Assembly: GCF_022568835.1 (NCBI RefSeq)
Contig: NZ_JAKZHV010000005.1
Span: forward strand, 124,001 to 188,000
Direction of reading: 5' to 3'
Source: Arsenicicoccus piscis
GTDB lineage: Bacteria; Actinomycetota; Actinomycetes; Actinomycetales; Dermatophilaceae
DNA: 64,000 nt
This document shows, in pieces, positions 34,550 through 41,169 of this stretch (the stretch's first letter is position 1; the number at the start of each line of letters is the position of its first letter). Position numbers and translations under genes: made by a program. The notes below the pieces were generated by a model. That model saw only the letters and a list, made by a program, of their open reading frames with translations, did not search any database and had not been told where the DNA came from.

Positions 34550-35931
34550 CCCTGCGGGTGCTCACGGCGCTGCGCGACGACATCGAGGGTCGACTGGTCT
34601 CTCTGGTGTCGAACCGGGGCGAGTGCACGGTGACCCGGCGCTGCGCCGACCTCGCGGACCTGCTCGCCAGCGCCGCTGCGGGCCACGGGGACGTCGTGCT
34701 GCTGTCGGCGGACCTTCGTGGCCTGGACCTCAGCGCGCTGCGCACCCTGCGCGAGGCGGGAGTCGGCACGGTGGGGGTCGTCGGGCTCGGGGAGGCGGAG
34801 GCGGGGCGGCACCGGCTGCGCCAGCTCGGCGTCGGCTCGGTCGTCACCGACGCGGTGGGCGACGACGAGCTGGCCGCGGCCCTGGCGCAGGCCGCGGAGT
34901 CGGTGGCGGCGGGTGCTCACGCGCCGTTCGGCCGCGCCGAGGCCTCGTCGACCGCCGACCCCGACGCGGCGCTGGCCGACCTCGTCGAGCAGCTGGCATC
35001 CGGCCGGCCCGACCGGCCCGGCCGGGACGGCGAGGATGACAACCGGCCGGGCGTGCGGGACGGCCACGACGGGCACGAGCTGGGGCAGGCGTCGGGGCAG
35101 GGGGCGGAGCGGGACGGGCTCGGCCACCTGGTGACCGTCTGGGGGCCGCTCGGCGCCCCGGGTCGCACGATGCTGGCCGTGAGCCTGGCCTGCGAGCTGG
35201 CGGTGGCCGGCCACCGGGTGCTCCTGGTCGACGCCGACACCTACGGTCCGTCGATCGCCCAGACGCTGGCGCTGCTCGACGAGGCCCCGGGTCTCGCGGC
35301 CGCCTGCCGGGCGGCCGAGCAGGGGCGCCTGGACGCGGCCACGCTGGTGCGGCACGCGCCCGAAGTGGTGCCCGGTCTACGGGTGCTCACGGGGTTGCCC
35401 CGCGCGGACCGGTGGGTCGAGCTGGGCGCGGCCGCCGTCGAGCGGGTGCTGCAGGTCGCGACCGGGGTGGTCGACGTGGTCGTCGTCGACGCCGGGTTCT
35501 GCCTCGAGGACGACGCCGAGCTGAGCTACGACACGTTGGCGCCACGCCGCAACGCGGCAGCGTGCACCGCGCTCGACCTCGCTCACCTGGTCGTGGCCGT
35601 CGGTGCCGCGGACCCCGTGGGCGTGCAGCGGCTGGTGCGGGGTCTGGCCGAGCTGTCCGACCGCGGGACGCCGGCCGACCTGCTCGTCCTCAACCGGGTG
35701 CGCCCGGGCGCCCTCGGGCCCGCGGGCACCGAGCACGCTCGCGCCGTGGTCGAGCGCTACGCCGGGGTGCAGGTGCACCACGTGCTGCCCGAGGACCGGG
35801 GGACGATGGATGCCGCGCTGCTCGCCGGGCGCACGCTGCTGGAGACGGGCCCACGGACCGCGCTGCGCCGCGCGGTGGCCCAGGTCTGTGACTCCGTGAC
35901 GTCCGCCCTGCGCGGTGAGTTGGTATCCTGA
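34546..35931 (+). CDS. CpaE-like MinD/ParA-type ATPase
   Basis: 461 residues, GTG start overlapping the previous stop. An N-terminal receiver-like domain (about 1-125: LVSLVSNRGECTVTRRC ... DVVLLSADLRGLDLSALRTLREAGVG) lacks a clear phospho-acceptor. A charged linker (about 125-190) leads to a MinD/ParA ATPase domain: VTVWGPLGAPGRTMLAVSLA (P-loop), VLLVDADTYGPSIAQTLALL (Walker A' follow-up) and VVDVVVVDAGFCLED. The usual P-loop Lys is Arg207 (GAPGRT), unlike canonical KGGxGKT, so nucleotide hydrolysis may be altered. CpaE localises Tad pilus machinery in Caulobacter; that role is inferred from the CpaB-like neighbour. An inverted repeat begins at its stop codon. Confidence 0.78.
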   Translation: MTLRVLTALRDDIEGRLVSLVSNRGECTVTRRCADLADLLASAAAGHGDVVLLSADLRGLDLSALRTLREAGVGTVGVVGLGEAEAGRHRLRQLGVGSVVTDAVGDDELAAALAQAAESVAAGAHAPFGRAEASSTADPDAALADLVEQLASGRPDRPGRDGEDDNRPGVRDGHDGHELGQASGQGAERDGLGHLVTVWGPLGAPGRTMLAVSLACELAVAGHRVLLVDADTYGPSIAQTLALLDEAPGLAAACRAAEQGRLDAATLVRHAPEVVPGLRVLTGLPRADRWVELGAAAVERVLQVATGVVDVVVVDAGFCLEDDAELSYDTLAPRRNAAACTALDLAHLVVAVGAADPVGVQRLVRGLAELSDRGTPADLLVLNRVRPGALGPAGTEHARAVVERYAGVQVHHVLPEDRGTMDAALLAGRTLLETGPRTALRRAVAQVCDSVTSALRGELVS

Positions 35932-35956
35932 TCGTCTAGACGTAATCAGACGATCA
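35929..35956. repeat. Inverted repeat at the cpaE-like stop codon, with nested palindrome
   Basis: TGATCGTCT (35929-35937) and AGACGATCA (35948-35956) form a perfect 9-bp inverted repeat with a 10-base loop. Inside, CGTCTAGACG (35933-35942) is a perfect 10-base palindrome that competes with the larger stem. The first arm contains the stop codon TGA. It could be a terminator (no T tract), an operator for the sugar-transferase gene, or a two-state RNA element. The remaining gap to 36160 shows TAGGGT (36027-36032) as a possible -10. Confidence 0.6.
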
Positions 35957-36160
35957 CGCCGGGTAGTTCTTGGCGTCGAATGGGCGTAAAGGGTGGCTCG
36001 TCGCCTCGACCCCTCACATCTCTGCCTAGGGTGTTGATCAGGAGAACGGACGCCGACGGCTGCTGGATCGCGCTGGCAAATCCCACCGGGGGGAAGTGCG
36101 GATGCCCGCCTGGGCACATCAGGATTCCAGACGTTGGCTCGTGGAGGTTCAGGGGAGCAG

Positions 36161-37741
36161 ATGACGATTCTTCACGACCGTGGAACCGGTCTGAGCGAGG
36201 AAGAGCCTGCCGACGATCGTCGGCAACCGACGAGTCGCAAGCGCGTCTCGTGGGCTGCGGATCGCCCCTACGTGCTGCCCGCTGCGGCCGCCGAGGCGGG
36301 GGTCACGCAGTCGGACTTCGACCCCGTGAAGCGGGCGACCGACCGCCGCCGGGCCTGGATGCGCCCCATCCTGCTGCGCGCGGTGCTCGGCGACTTCCTG
36401 ATCACGGCCGTCATCACGGCCATGCTGATGGTCAACGACTACCGCTCGCTCACCTCCGCCGCCACCACCGGTGTCGTCGCGGCCATCATCTGGTGCACCC
36501 TGCTGCAGCTGCGGCGCGGCTACGACCAGCGTCGGATGAGCGAGGCGTCGGCCTCCTTCCAGACGGTCGTCGGTGCGGCGCTCGCCTCGATGGCCGTCCT
36601 CGGTCTGATGTCGTATGTCGCCAAGGTCGAGCTGCCGCGCCGCTACGTGCTGGTCGGCATCCCCGCCATCGCCGTGTTCACGATGATCCACCGGATGCTG
36701 ATCAGCCGGTCGCTGCGGCGCATGCGTGCCCACGGCCAGGCCCTGCAGCGCACCCTGGTCGTCGGTGACGGTCTCACCGCCGGCGCGTTCGCCCGTGAGC
36801 TCGCGACGGTCAAGGACCACGGTCTACGGGTCGTGGGTCTGGCGCTGTCGAGCCTCGACGTGGTGCCGATGACCCGCGGACCCCAGCTACCCGTCTGGGG
36901 CGTGCTCTCGGAGATCCCGCAGATCGTCGTCGACCACGACCTCGACGTCGTCATCGTCACCGGTGGTGGGCTGTCCGGCGACTCGCTGCGGCGCCTGTCC
37001 TGGGCGCTCGAGCGGGTGGGTGCCGAGCTCATCGTCTCGCCCGGCATGGTCGAGACCACCCCGTCGCTCGTGTCGATGCACCCGACCTCGGGTCTGCAGC
37101 TGCTGCAGTGGGAGCGTCCCTCCGGCAAGCTCGGTCGCGGGCTGGTCAAGAACCTCCAGGACCGCACCATCGCCGGCCTGGCGCTGCTCGCCGCCTCGCC
37201 GATCATGATCGCGACGGCGGCCGCCATCTGGCTGACCGATCACGGCCCGATCTTCTACCGGCAAAAGCGCCTCGGCCTCGACGCCAAGCCGTTCATGATG
37301 ATCAAGTTCCGCTCGATGGTCGTGAACTCCGACGCCCTGCGCGCCAACCTCGTCAAGCAGCAGAACAGCACCAACGGCGACAAGGTGCTGTTCAAGATGG
37401 CCGACGACCCGCGCATCACCAAGGTCGGCAAGATCATCCGCCGCTACTCCATCGACGAGCTGCCCCAGCTGTTCAACGTCCTCAAGGGCGAGATGGCGCT
37501 CATCGGGCCGCGGCCGCCGCTGCCCGAGGAGAGCGAGAAGTACCACGACAAGGACAACCGCCGCCTCCGCGTGAAGCCGGGCCTCACCGGCCTGTGGCAG
37601 GTCAGCGGCCGGTCCGACCTGTCGTGGGACGACGCCGTCGCCCTGGACCTGCGCTACGTCGACAACTGGTCGGTGGGCATGGACATGCAGATCCTGTTCA
37701 AGACGGTCCGCGCCGTCCTCAAGGGTGACGGGGCCTACTGA
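36161..37741 (+). CDS. Polyprenyl-phosphate sugar-1-phosphate transferase (exopolysaccharide initiation)
   Basis: 526 residues from ATG 36161 (GGGGAG 4 bases upstream). Four N-terminal membrane helices (about 70-180: LGDFLITAVITAMLMV, TTGVVAAIIWCTLLQL, VVGAALASMAVLGLMSYVA, YVLVGIPAIAVFTMIH) are followed by a CoA-binding-like Rossmann domain (RTLVVGDGLTAGAFAREL). A fifth helix lies near 337-360. The C-terminal catalytic domain has the signatures YRQKRLGLDAKPFMMIKFRSM, KVGKIIRRYSIDELPQLFNVLKGEMALIGPRPPLP and VKPGLTGLWQVSGRS. These enzymes load the first sugar phosphate onto undecaprenyl or decaprenyl phosphate. No other capsule or exopolysaccharide genes are adjacent, so the polymer is unknown. 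Confidence 0.9.
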   Translation: MTILHDRGTGLSEEEPADDRRQPTSRKRVSWAADRPYVLPAAAAEAGVTQSDFDPVKRATDRRRAWMRPILLRAVLGDFLITAVITAMLMVNDYRSLTSAATTGVVAAIIWCTLLQLRRGYDQRRMSEASASFQTVVGAALASMAVLGLMSYVAKVELPRRYVLVGIPAIAVFTMIHRMLISRSLRRMRAHGQALQRTLVVGDGLTAGAFARELATVKDHGLRVVGLALSSLDVVPMTRGPQLPVWGVLSEIPQIVVDHDLDVVIVTGGGLSGDSLRRLSWALERVGAELIVSPGMVETTPSLVSMHPTSGLQLLQWERPSGKLGRGLVKNLQDRTIAGLALLAASPIMIATAAAIWLTDHGPIFYRQKRLGLDAKPFMMIKFRSMVVNSDALRANLVKQQNSTNGDKVLFKMADDPRITKVGKIIRRYSIDELPQLFNVLKGEMALIGPRPPLPEESEKYHDKDNRRLRVKPGLTGLWQVSGRSDLSWDDAVALDLRYVDNWSVGMDMQILFKTVRAVLKGDGAY

Positions 37742-37787
37742 GCCGGCTTGCTGACCGGCGTTGCCGCGTCGGCGCCCGGGTGCGACC

Positions 37788-39209
37788 ATGAGCCTCGTGC
37801 CTGACCGACTCACCGCGCTGGACGCGTCCTTCCTCTACGTGGAGACGCCGGCCACGGCGATGCACACCGGGTCGGTTATGGTCTTCCAGCCGCCGTCGGG
37901 CGGCTTCGACTACGCCCGGCTGCTCAACCTCGTGGCCAACCGGATCACCTACGTGCCGCGCTACCGGCAGAAGATCAAGGAGGTCCCGGGCCGGCTCTCG
38001 CTGCCGGTCTGGGTGCCCGACTCGAGCTTCGACGTCACCTACCACGTGCGCCGCTCGGCGCTGCCGCGTCCCGGCACGGACGAGCAGCTCCAGGAGTTCG
38101 TCTCGCGGGTGCAGGCCCGGCCGCTGGACCGCCGCCGGCCGCTGTGGGAGGTCTACCTGGTCGAGGGGCTGGAGCACGGACGGTTCGCCATCGTGACCAA
38201 GACCCACCAGGCGCTCGTCGACGGGGTGCACGCCGACGACATCGCCGCGCTGATCCTCGACGACCATCCGGGCCCGCGGGACGCGCCGGCCCCCACGTGG
38301 GACGCGGCCCACGAGCCGAGCGACGTAGACCTCGTGGCCCAGGCCGTCCTCGGCGCGCTCACCAGCCCCACGAGGCTCGTGGAGACGCTGCGCGGCGGGG
38401 CGGGTGAGCTGCAGGCGACGGGGAGCAAGATCCTCGGCGGGGTGGGGGAGGTCGTGTCGACGCTGGCCCGCTCGGCCACCCGACCCACGATGTCAGGACC
38501 GCTCAACGTGCACACGGGGTCGGCCCGCCGCTACGTCATGGTGGGCACCGACCTCGACGACCACCGGGCCGTGCGGGCCGGTCTGCCGGGGCCGACGGGG
38601 GCGCAGGACCAGGTGAGCGTCAACGACGTCGTGCTCGCCGTGCTGACCGGCGCCTTGCGCATCTGGCTGCTCAACCGCGGCGAGGCGGTCACCCGCAGCA
38701 CCAGCGTGCGGGCGCTCGTCCCGGTCAGCGTCTATCACCGCGACGGCGCCCAGGCGGGCAACGAGCTGATGGCCTGCTTCGTCGACCTGCCGGTCGGGGA
38801 GCCCAACGCCGCGATGCGGCTGCACCAGATCGCGTTCTCGATGCGTCGGCAGATGGAGGGTGGCCAGGCCATGGGCGCCGACGCGCTCTCCGGGCTCGCC
38901 GGGTTCACCTCCCCGACGCTGCACGCGCTCGGCTCTCGGCTCGGTTCGGCGGTGACGCGGCGGCTGTTCAACATGGTCGTCACCAACGTCCCGGGTCCTC
39001 AGCACGAGCTCTACGTCGCGGACGCGCCGATGCTGTCGACCTACCCGGTCATGCCGGTCATGGGCGGGCAGGCGCTGTCGGTGGGCCTGACCAGCTACGA
39101 CGGGGGCGTCTACTACGGTTTGAACGCCGACCGTGACGCGATGCCCGACCTCGACGTGCTGGGCGCCGGCATCGTCGACGCGCTCGCCGAGCTCGTCGGG
39201 TCGCTCTAG
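37788..39209 (+). CDS. Wax ester synthase/diacylglycerol acyltransferase-family protein
   Basis: 473 residues. The WS/DGAT fold is recognised by RLTALDASFLYVETPATAMHTGSVMVF at the start, RPLDRRRPLWEVYLVEGL, a PSVYHRDG-like block (LVPVSVYHRDGAQAGNELMACFVDLPVGEP) and FNMVVTNVPGPQHELYVADA near the end. The catalytic motif HHxxxDG is HQALVDG here (residues 140-146): the second His, the general base in characterised enzymes, is Gln141. Acyl transfer may therefore be reduced or altered. ATG 37788 (473 aa) or GTG 37797 are both possible starts; neither has a strong ribosome-binding site. Storage-lipid synthesis is the family role. The neighbours do not add a pathway. Confidence 0.85.
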   Translation: MSLVPDRLTALDASFLYVETPATAMHTGSVMVFQPPSGGFDYARLLNLVANRITYVPRYRQKIKEVPGRLSLPVWVPDSSFDVTYHVRRSALPRPGTDEQLQEFVSRVQARPLDRRRPLWEVYLVEGLEHGRFAIVTKTHQALVDGVHADDIAALILDDHPGPRDAPAPTWDAAHEPSDVDLVAQAVLGALTSPTRLVETLRGGAGELQATGSKILGGVGEVVSTLARSATRPTMSGPLNVHTGSARRYVMVGTDLDDHRAVRAGLPGPTGAQDQVSVNDVVLAVLTGALRIWLLNRGEAVTRSTSVRALVPVSVYHRDGAQAGNELMACFVDLPVGEPNAAMRLHQIAFSMRRQMEGGQAMGADALSGLAGFTSPTLHALGSRLGSAVTRRLFNMVVTNVPGPQHELYVADAPMLSTYPVMPVMGGQALSVGLTSYDGGVYYGLNADRDAMPDLDVLGAGIVDALAELVGSL

Positions 39210-39263
39210 CGCCGACCGGGTGCAGCCCAGCAGCGCCCGCCGAGACCGAACGAGGTGGTCCCC

Positions 39264-39683
39264 ATGACCCGACGCCGCGTCTACCTGCCGGTGGCTCCCA
39301 CCGACCTGGCCGCTCTCGCCGAGGCCGGGCGGATCGAGCGCGGCACCGGCTACGCCGTCACCGCCAACGTGCGCGCCGAGCTCGAGGAGCGGGACGCCGA
39401 GGAGCAGGAGTTCGAGGCGTTCAGCGAGGCGGCAACGGCCGCCGGTGAGCTGGTCGCGGAGCCGACCCGGCGGGTCGTCGTCTCGGTCGACGTCGACGCC
39501 GCCGGGCTGCGCGAGCACGCCGAGGAGTTCGCTCGGGTCGACGGGGTGCCCGCCGTCACGGCGCGCGACGTGGCCGCCTTCCACGTCGACGAGGGCGAGC
39601 AGCACGACGACGACCAGCTGCTGTGGTTCGACGCGGCCGAGCTGCCGGCCGTGATCGCACTGGTCGGACCGGCCGGCGGCTGA
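39264..39683 (+). CDS. DUF6912-family hypothetical protein
   Basis: 139 residues from ATG 39264 (CGAGGTGG upstream; GTG 39255 is an alternative). It begins RRVYLPVAPTDLAALAEAGRI, the signature of a small actinobacterial family, followed by an acidic helical middle (ELEERDAEEQEFEAFSEAAT) and a beta hairpin (RRVVVSVDVDAAGL). The C-terminal part is VAAFHVDEGEQHDDDQLLWFDAAELPAVIALV, where the DDDQLLWFDAAEL block is also conserved. Cytoplasmic, function unknown. It lies 54 bases after the acyltransferase and is followed by a GC-rich hairpin shared with the convergent DUF2505 gene. Confidence 0.72.
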   Translation: MTRRRVYLPVAPTDLAALAEAGRIERGTGYAVTANVRAELEERDAEEQEFEAFSEAATAAGELVAEPTRRVVVSVDVDAAGLREHAEEFARVDGVPAVTARDVAAFHVDEGEQHDDDQLLWFDAAELPAVIALVGPAGG

Positions 39684-39727
39684 CCAGCCCGGGCAGCGCC
39701 TGACCGGCCACCCGACCGGCCGCCCGA

Positions 39728-39750
39728 CCGGCCGCCCGGCCCGCGGCCGG
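39728..39750. terminator. GC hairpin between convergent genes
   Basis: CCGGCCGC / GCGGCCGG, an 8-bp perfect stem with a 7-base loop, between convergent DUF6912 and DUF2505 genes. It lies at the end of a run of near-repeats of GACCGGCC(G/A)C (39702-39735). A bidirectional terminator is likely, without T tracts. Confidence 0.5.
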
Positions 39751-39761
39751 AGCGAGCGGCG

Positions 39762-40259
39762 TCAGCCGGCGTGCTCGGCGAGGTAGCGCTCGCCGGTGCG
39801 GTGCTCGGCCCGCATGCCGGCCTCGATGGCGGGGGCGGCCGCCTGCTCGATCTTCTTGCCGACCAGCGGCACGTTGGCGCGCAGCTCGCCGTCGATCGAC
39901 TCGCGGGTGCCGGCCCCACCCGGCTCGAGCACCAGGTCGCCCTGGAAGGTCAACGGGGTGCCGACGACCTGCACCTCGAGCGTGCCGGTGCGCCGCCCGG
40001 AGGCGTCCGCGGCACCCCAGCGCTGCGTGGTGCGCACCGTCAGCGTCGACGCCGACAGGATGCTCGGGAGCGACATGCCCTCGGTCGACAGCTCGCGGCT
40101 GAGCTCGGTGACCAGGGTGTCGCCGTCGGGCTCGACCGTCACCGACGAGGTCACCGCGTCGCTGTCGGCCGCCACCTGCTCGTGGAACGCCGGGTCCGCC
40201 AGCATGGCGTAGACCTGGTCGGGGGTCGCGGTGAACTCCACCTCGCGCGTGATCCTCAT
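39762..40259 (-). CDS. DUF2505 family protein (SRPBCC-like fold)
   Basis: 165 residues. The N-terminal ITREVEFTATPDQVYAMLADPAFHEQVAA and the C-terminal helix LVGKKIEQAAAPAIEAGMRAEHRTGERYLAEH are typical of DUF2505, a START/SRPBCC-like fold with a hydrophobic cavity, common in actinobacteria. The middle alternates strands (SVTVEPDGDTLVTELSREL, TLEVQVVGTPLTFQGDLVLEPG). The ligand is unknown; no signal peptide. ATG 40259 overlaps the stop of the upstream hypothetical gene (ATGA), so both are co-translated. Confidence 0.85.
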   Translation of the reverse strand: MRITREVEFTATPDQVYAMLADPAFHEQVAADSDAVTSSVTVEPDGDTLVTELSRELSTEGMSLPSILSASTLTVRTTQRWGAADASGRRTGTLEVQVVGTPLTFQGDLVLEPGGAGTRESIDGELRANVPLVGKKIEQAAAPAIEAGMRAEHRTGERYLAEHAG

Positions 40260-40744
40260 GGGCGCAGACTAACCGCCCGGGCGGTCTCGGTCACGCCCTC
40301 GGCGACGGTCGCCAGCCGGAGCTGGAGCTGCGTGCGGGCGGCGAGCAGGAGGTCTACCTCGGCCTGGAGGGAGGGCGCCACGTTGATCTGCTGGTAAGCG
40401 GACTCCACCGTGCTGGTGCCGAGCGGGGCGCGCACGACGCCGGCGACCAGGTGCAGGTCGCTGCGGGCCAACCGCTCGCGCAGCACGCGCTCGCGCTGCT
40501 GCAGCGCCGCGAGCTCGACGCCGTGGTCGGTCAGCGCGGCGCCGAGCTCACCGAGAGCGGCGACCACCTCCGGGTAGACCGTCCGCAACCGGGCCGCGTG
40601 CCGGGCCAGCCGGCCGCCGAGGGCCGTGCAGGACGCCGGGTCGCCGGCGAGCAGGGGACGGTGGGGACGCTCGGGGACGACCGACGGGCCGTGCGGCCCG
40701 GCCTTCACGCCGCCCTCGTCCAGGGGCGTCGACGCCGCCCTCAT
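40256..40744 (-). CDS. Hypothetical coiled-coil protein
   Basis: 162 residues, no family recognised. The N-terminal ~40 residues are Pro/Gly-rich; from LGGRLARHAARLRTVYPEV on it is nearly all alpha-helix, with heptad-like Leu/Ala patterns (LQQRERVLRERLARSDLHLV; LQAEVDLLLAARTQLQLRLATVAEGV). The start ATG 40744 lies inside the last of three 11-bp repeats, each of which carries an ATG in a different frame. The gene is followed by DUF2505 with a 4-base overlap and preceded at 31 bases by another small helical protein, probably one transcript of three genes. Confidence 0.6.
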   Translation of the reverse strand: MRAASTPLDEGGVKAGPHGPSVVPERPHRPLLAGDPASCTALGGRLARHAARLRTVYPEVVAALGELGAALTDHGVELAALQQRERVLRERLARSDLHLVAGVVRAPLGTSTVESAYQQINVAPSLQAEVDLLLAARTQLQLRLATVAEGVTETARAVSLRP

Positions 40745-40770
40745 CCAGCCCTCATCCAGCCCTCATCCAG
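40738..40770. repeat. Three perfect 11-bp repeats at a translation start
   Basis: CCCTCATCCAG occurs three times head to tail (40738-40748, 40749-40759, 40760-40770). On the minus strand each unit reads CTGGATGAGGG and contains an ATG. The two upstream ATGs each open a four-codon ORF (Met-Arg-Ala-Gly-stop) whose TGA overlaps the next ATG; the third starts the 40256-40744 gene. Since 11 is not a multiple of 3, copy-number change would alter the upstream reading. Confidence 0.85.
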
Positions 40771-40775
40771 CACCC

Positions 40776-41054
40776 TCAGCCGAGCAGCGTCCTGCAGCGG
40801 TCGGCGCTCTCGAGCGTGCGGGACCGCTGCTCGAGCTCCTGGGCCCGACGGTGGGCCTCGGCCTCGGCGGCCACCGACCACGCGACCAGCGCCTCGAGGG
40901 CCTCGTCGACGGTGTCGGTGAGCGGGTCGGTCGGGTCGCCCACGGCCACGGCGTGGGTGCGCAGGTCGGCGACCACGGCACCGAGTGCCTCGGCACGGGC
41001 CAGCTCGCGACGGGCGCTCGCGCGCAGCGCAGCCGAGGGGGAGGGGTCGACCAT
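40776..41054 (-). CDS. Small helical hypothetical protein
   Basis: 92 residues, no recognised family. It is almost entirely alpha-helical by composition: ALRASARRELARAEALGAVVADLRTHAVAVG, then TDTVDEALEALVAWSVAAEAEAHRRAQELEQRSRTLESADRCRTLLG, which is a probable coiled coil; one Cys near the end. The start ATG 41054 has GAGGACGCC-type sequence upstream but no strong ribosome-binding site. It is the first of three collinear minus-strand genes and is divergent from the glutamate dehydrogenase gene, with a DnaA box between. Coding status rests on codon bias and position. Confidence 0.55.
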   Translation of the reverse strand: MVDPSPSAALRASARRELARAEALGAVVADLRTHAVAVGDPTDPLTDTVDEALEALVAWSVAAEAEAHRRAQELEQRSRTLESADRCRTLLG

Positions 41055-41092
41055 GGCTGCACCTTAGCGAGGCGTCCTCGGGGTTCCCTGAG

Positions 41093-41101
41093 TTGTCCAC
41101 A
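41093..41101 (+). promoter_or_regulatory. DnaA box TTGTCCACA
   Basis: A perfect DnaA box in the 115-base divergent gap between the small helical protein and the glutamate dehydrogenase gene. TAGCCT (41119-41124) is the probable -10 of the dehydrogenase gene, so the box lies at about -35. Confidence 0.6.
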
Positions 41102-41169
41102 GCCCTTGTGCCAGGCGATAGCCTGGGCGCAGCAGCACACCGTCGTGCTGCCCTAGAGGTGAGGAAGCC

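Noticed and set aside
35981..35993. TGGGCGTAAAGGG resembles a conserved 16S rRNA segment
   Set aside because: Only about 13 bases match and the flanks do not; there is no rRNA gene here. Coincidence in a promoter-like gap.
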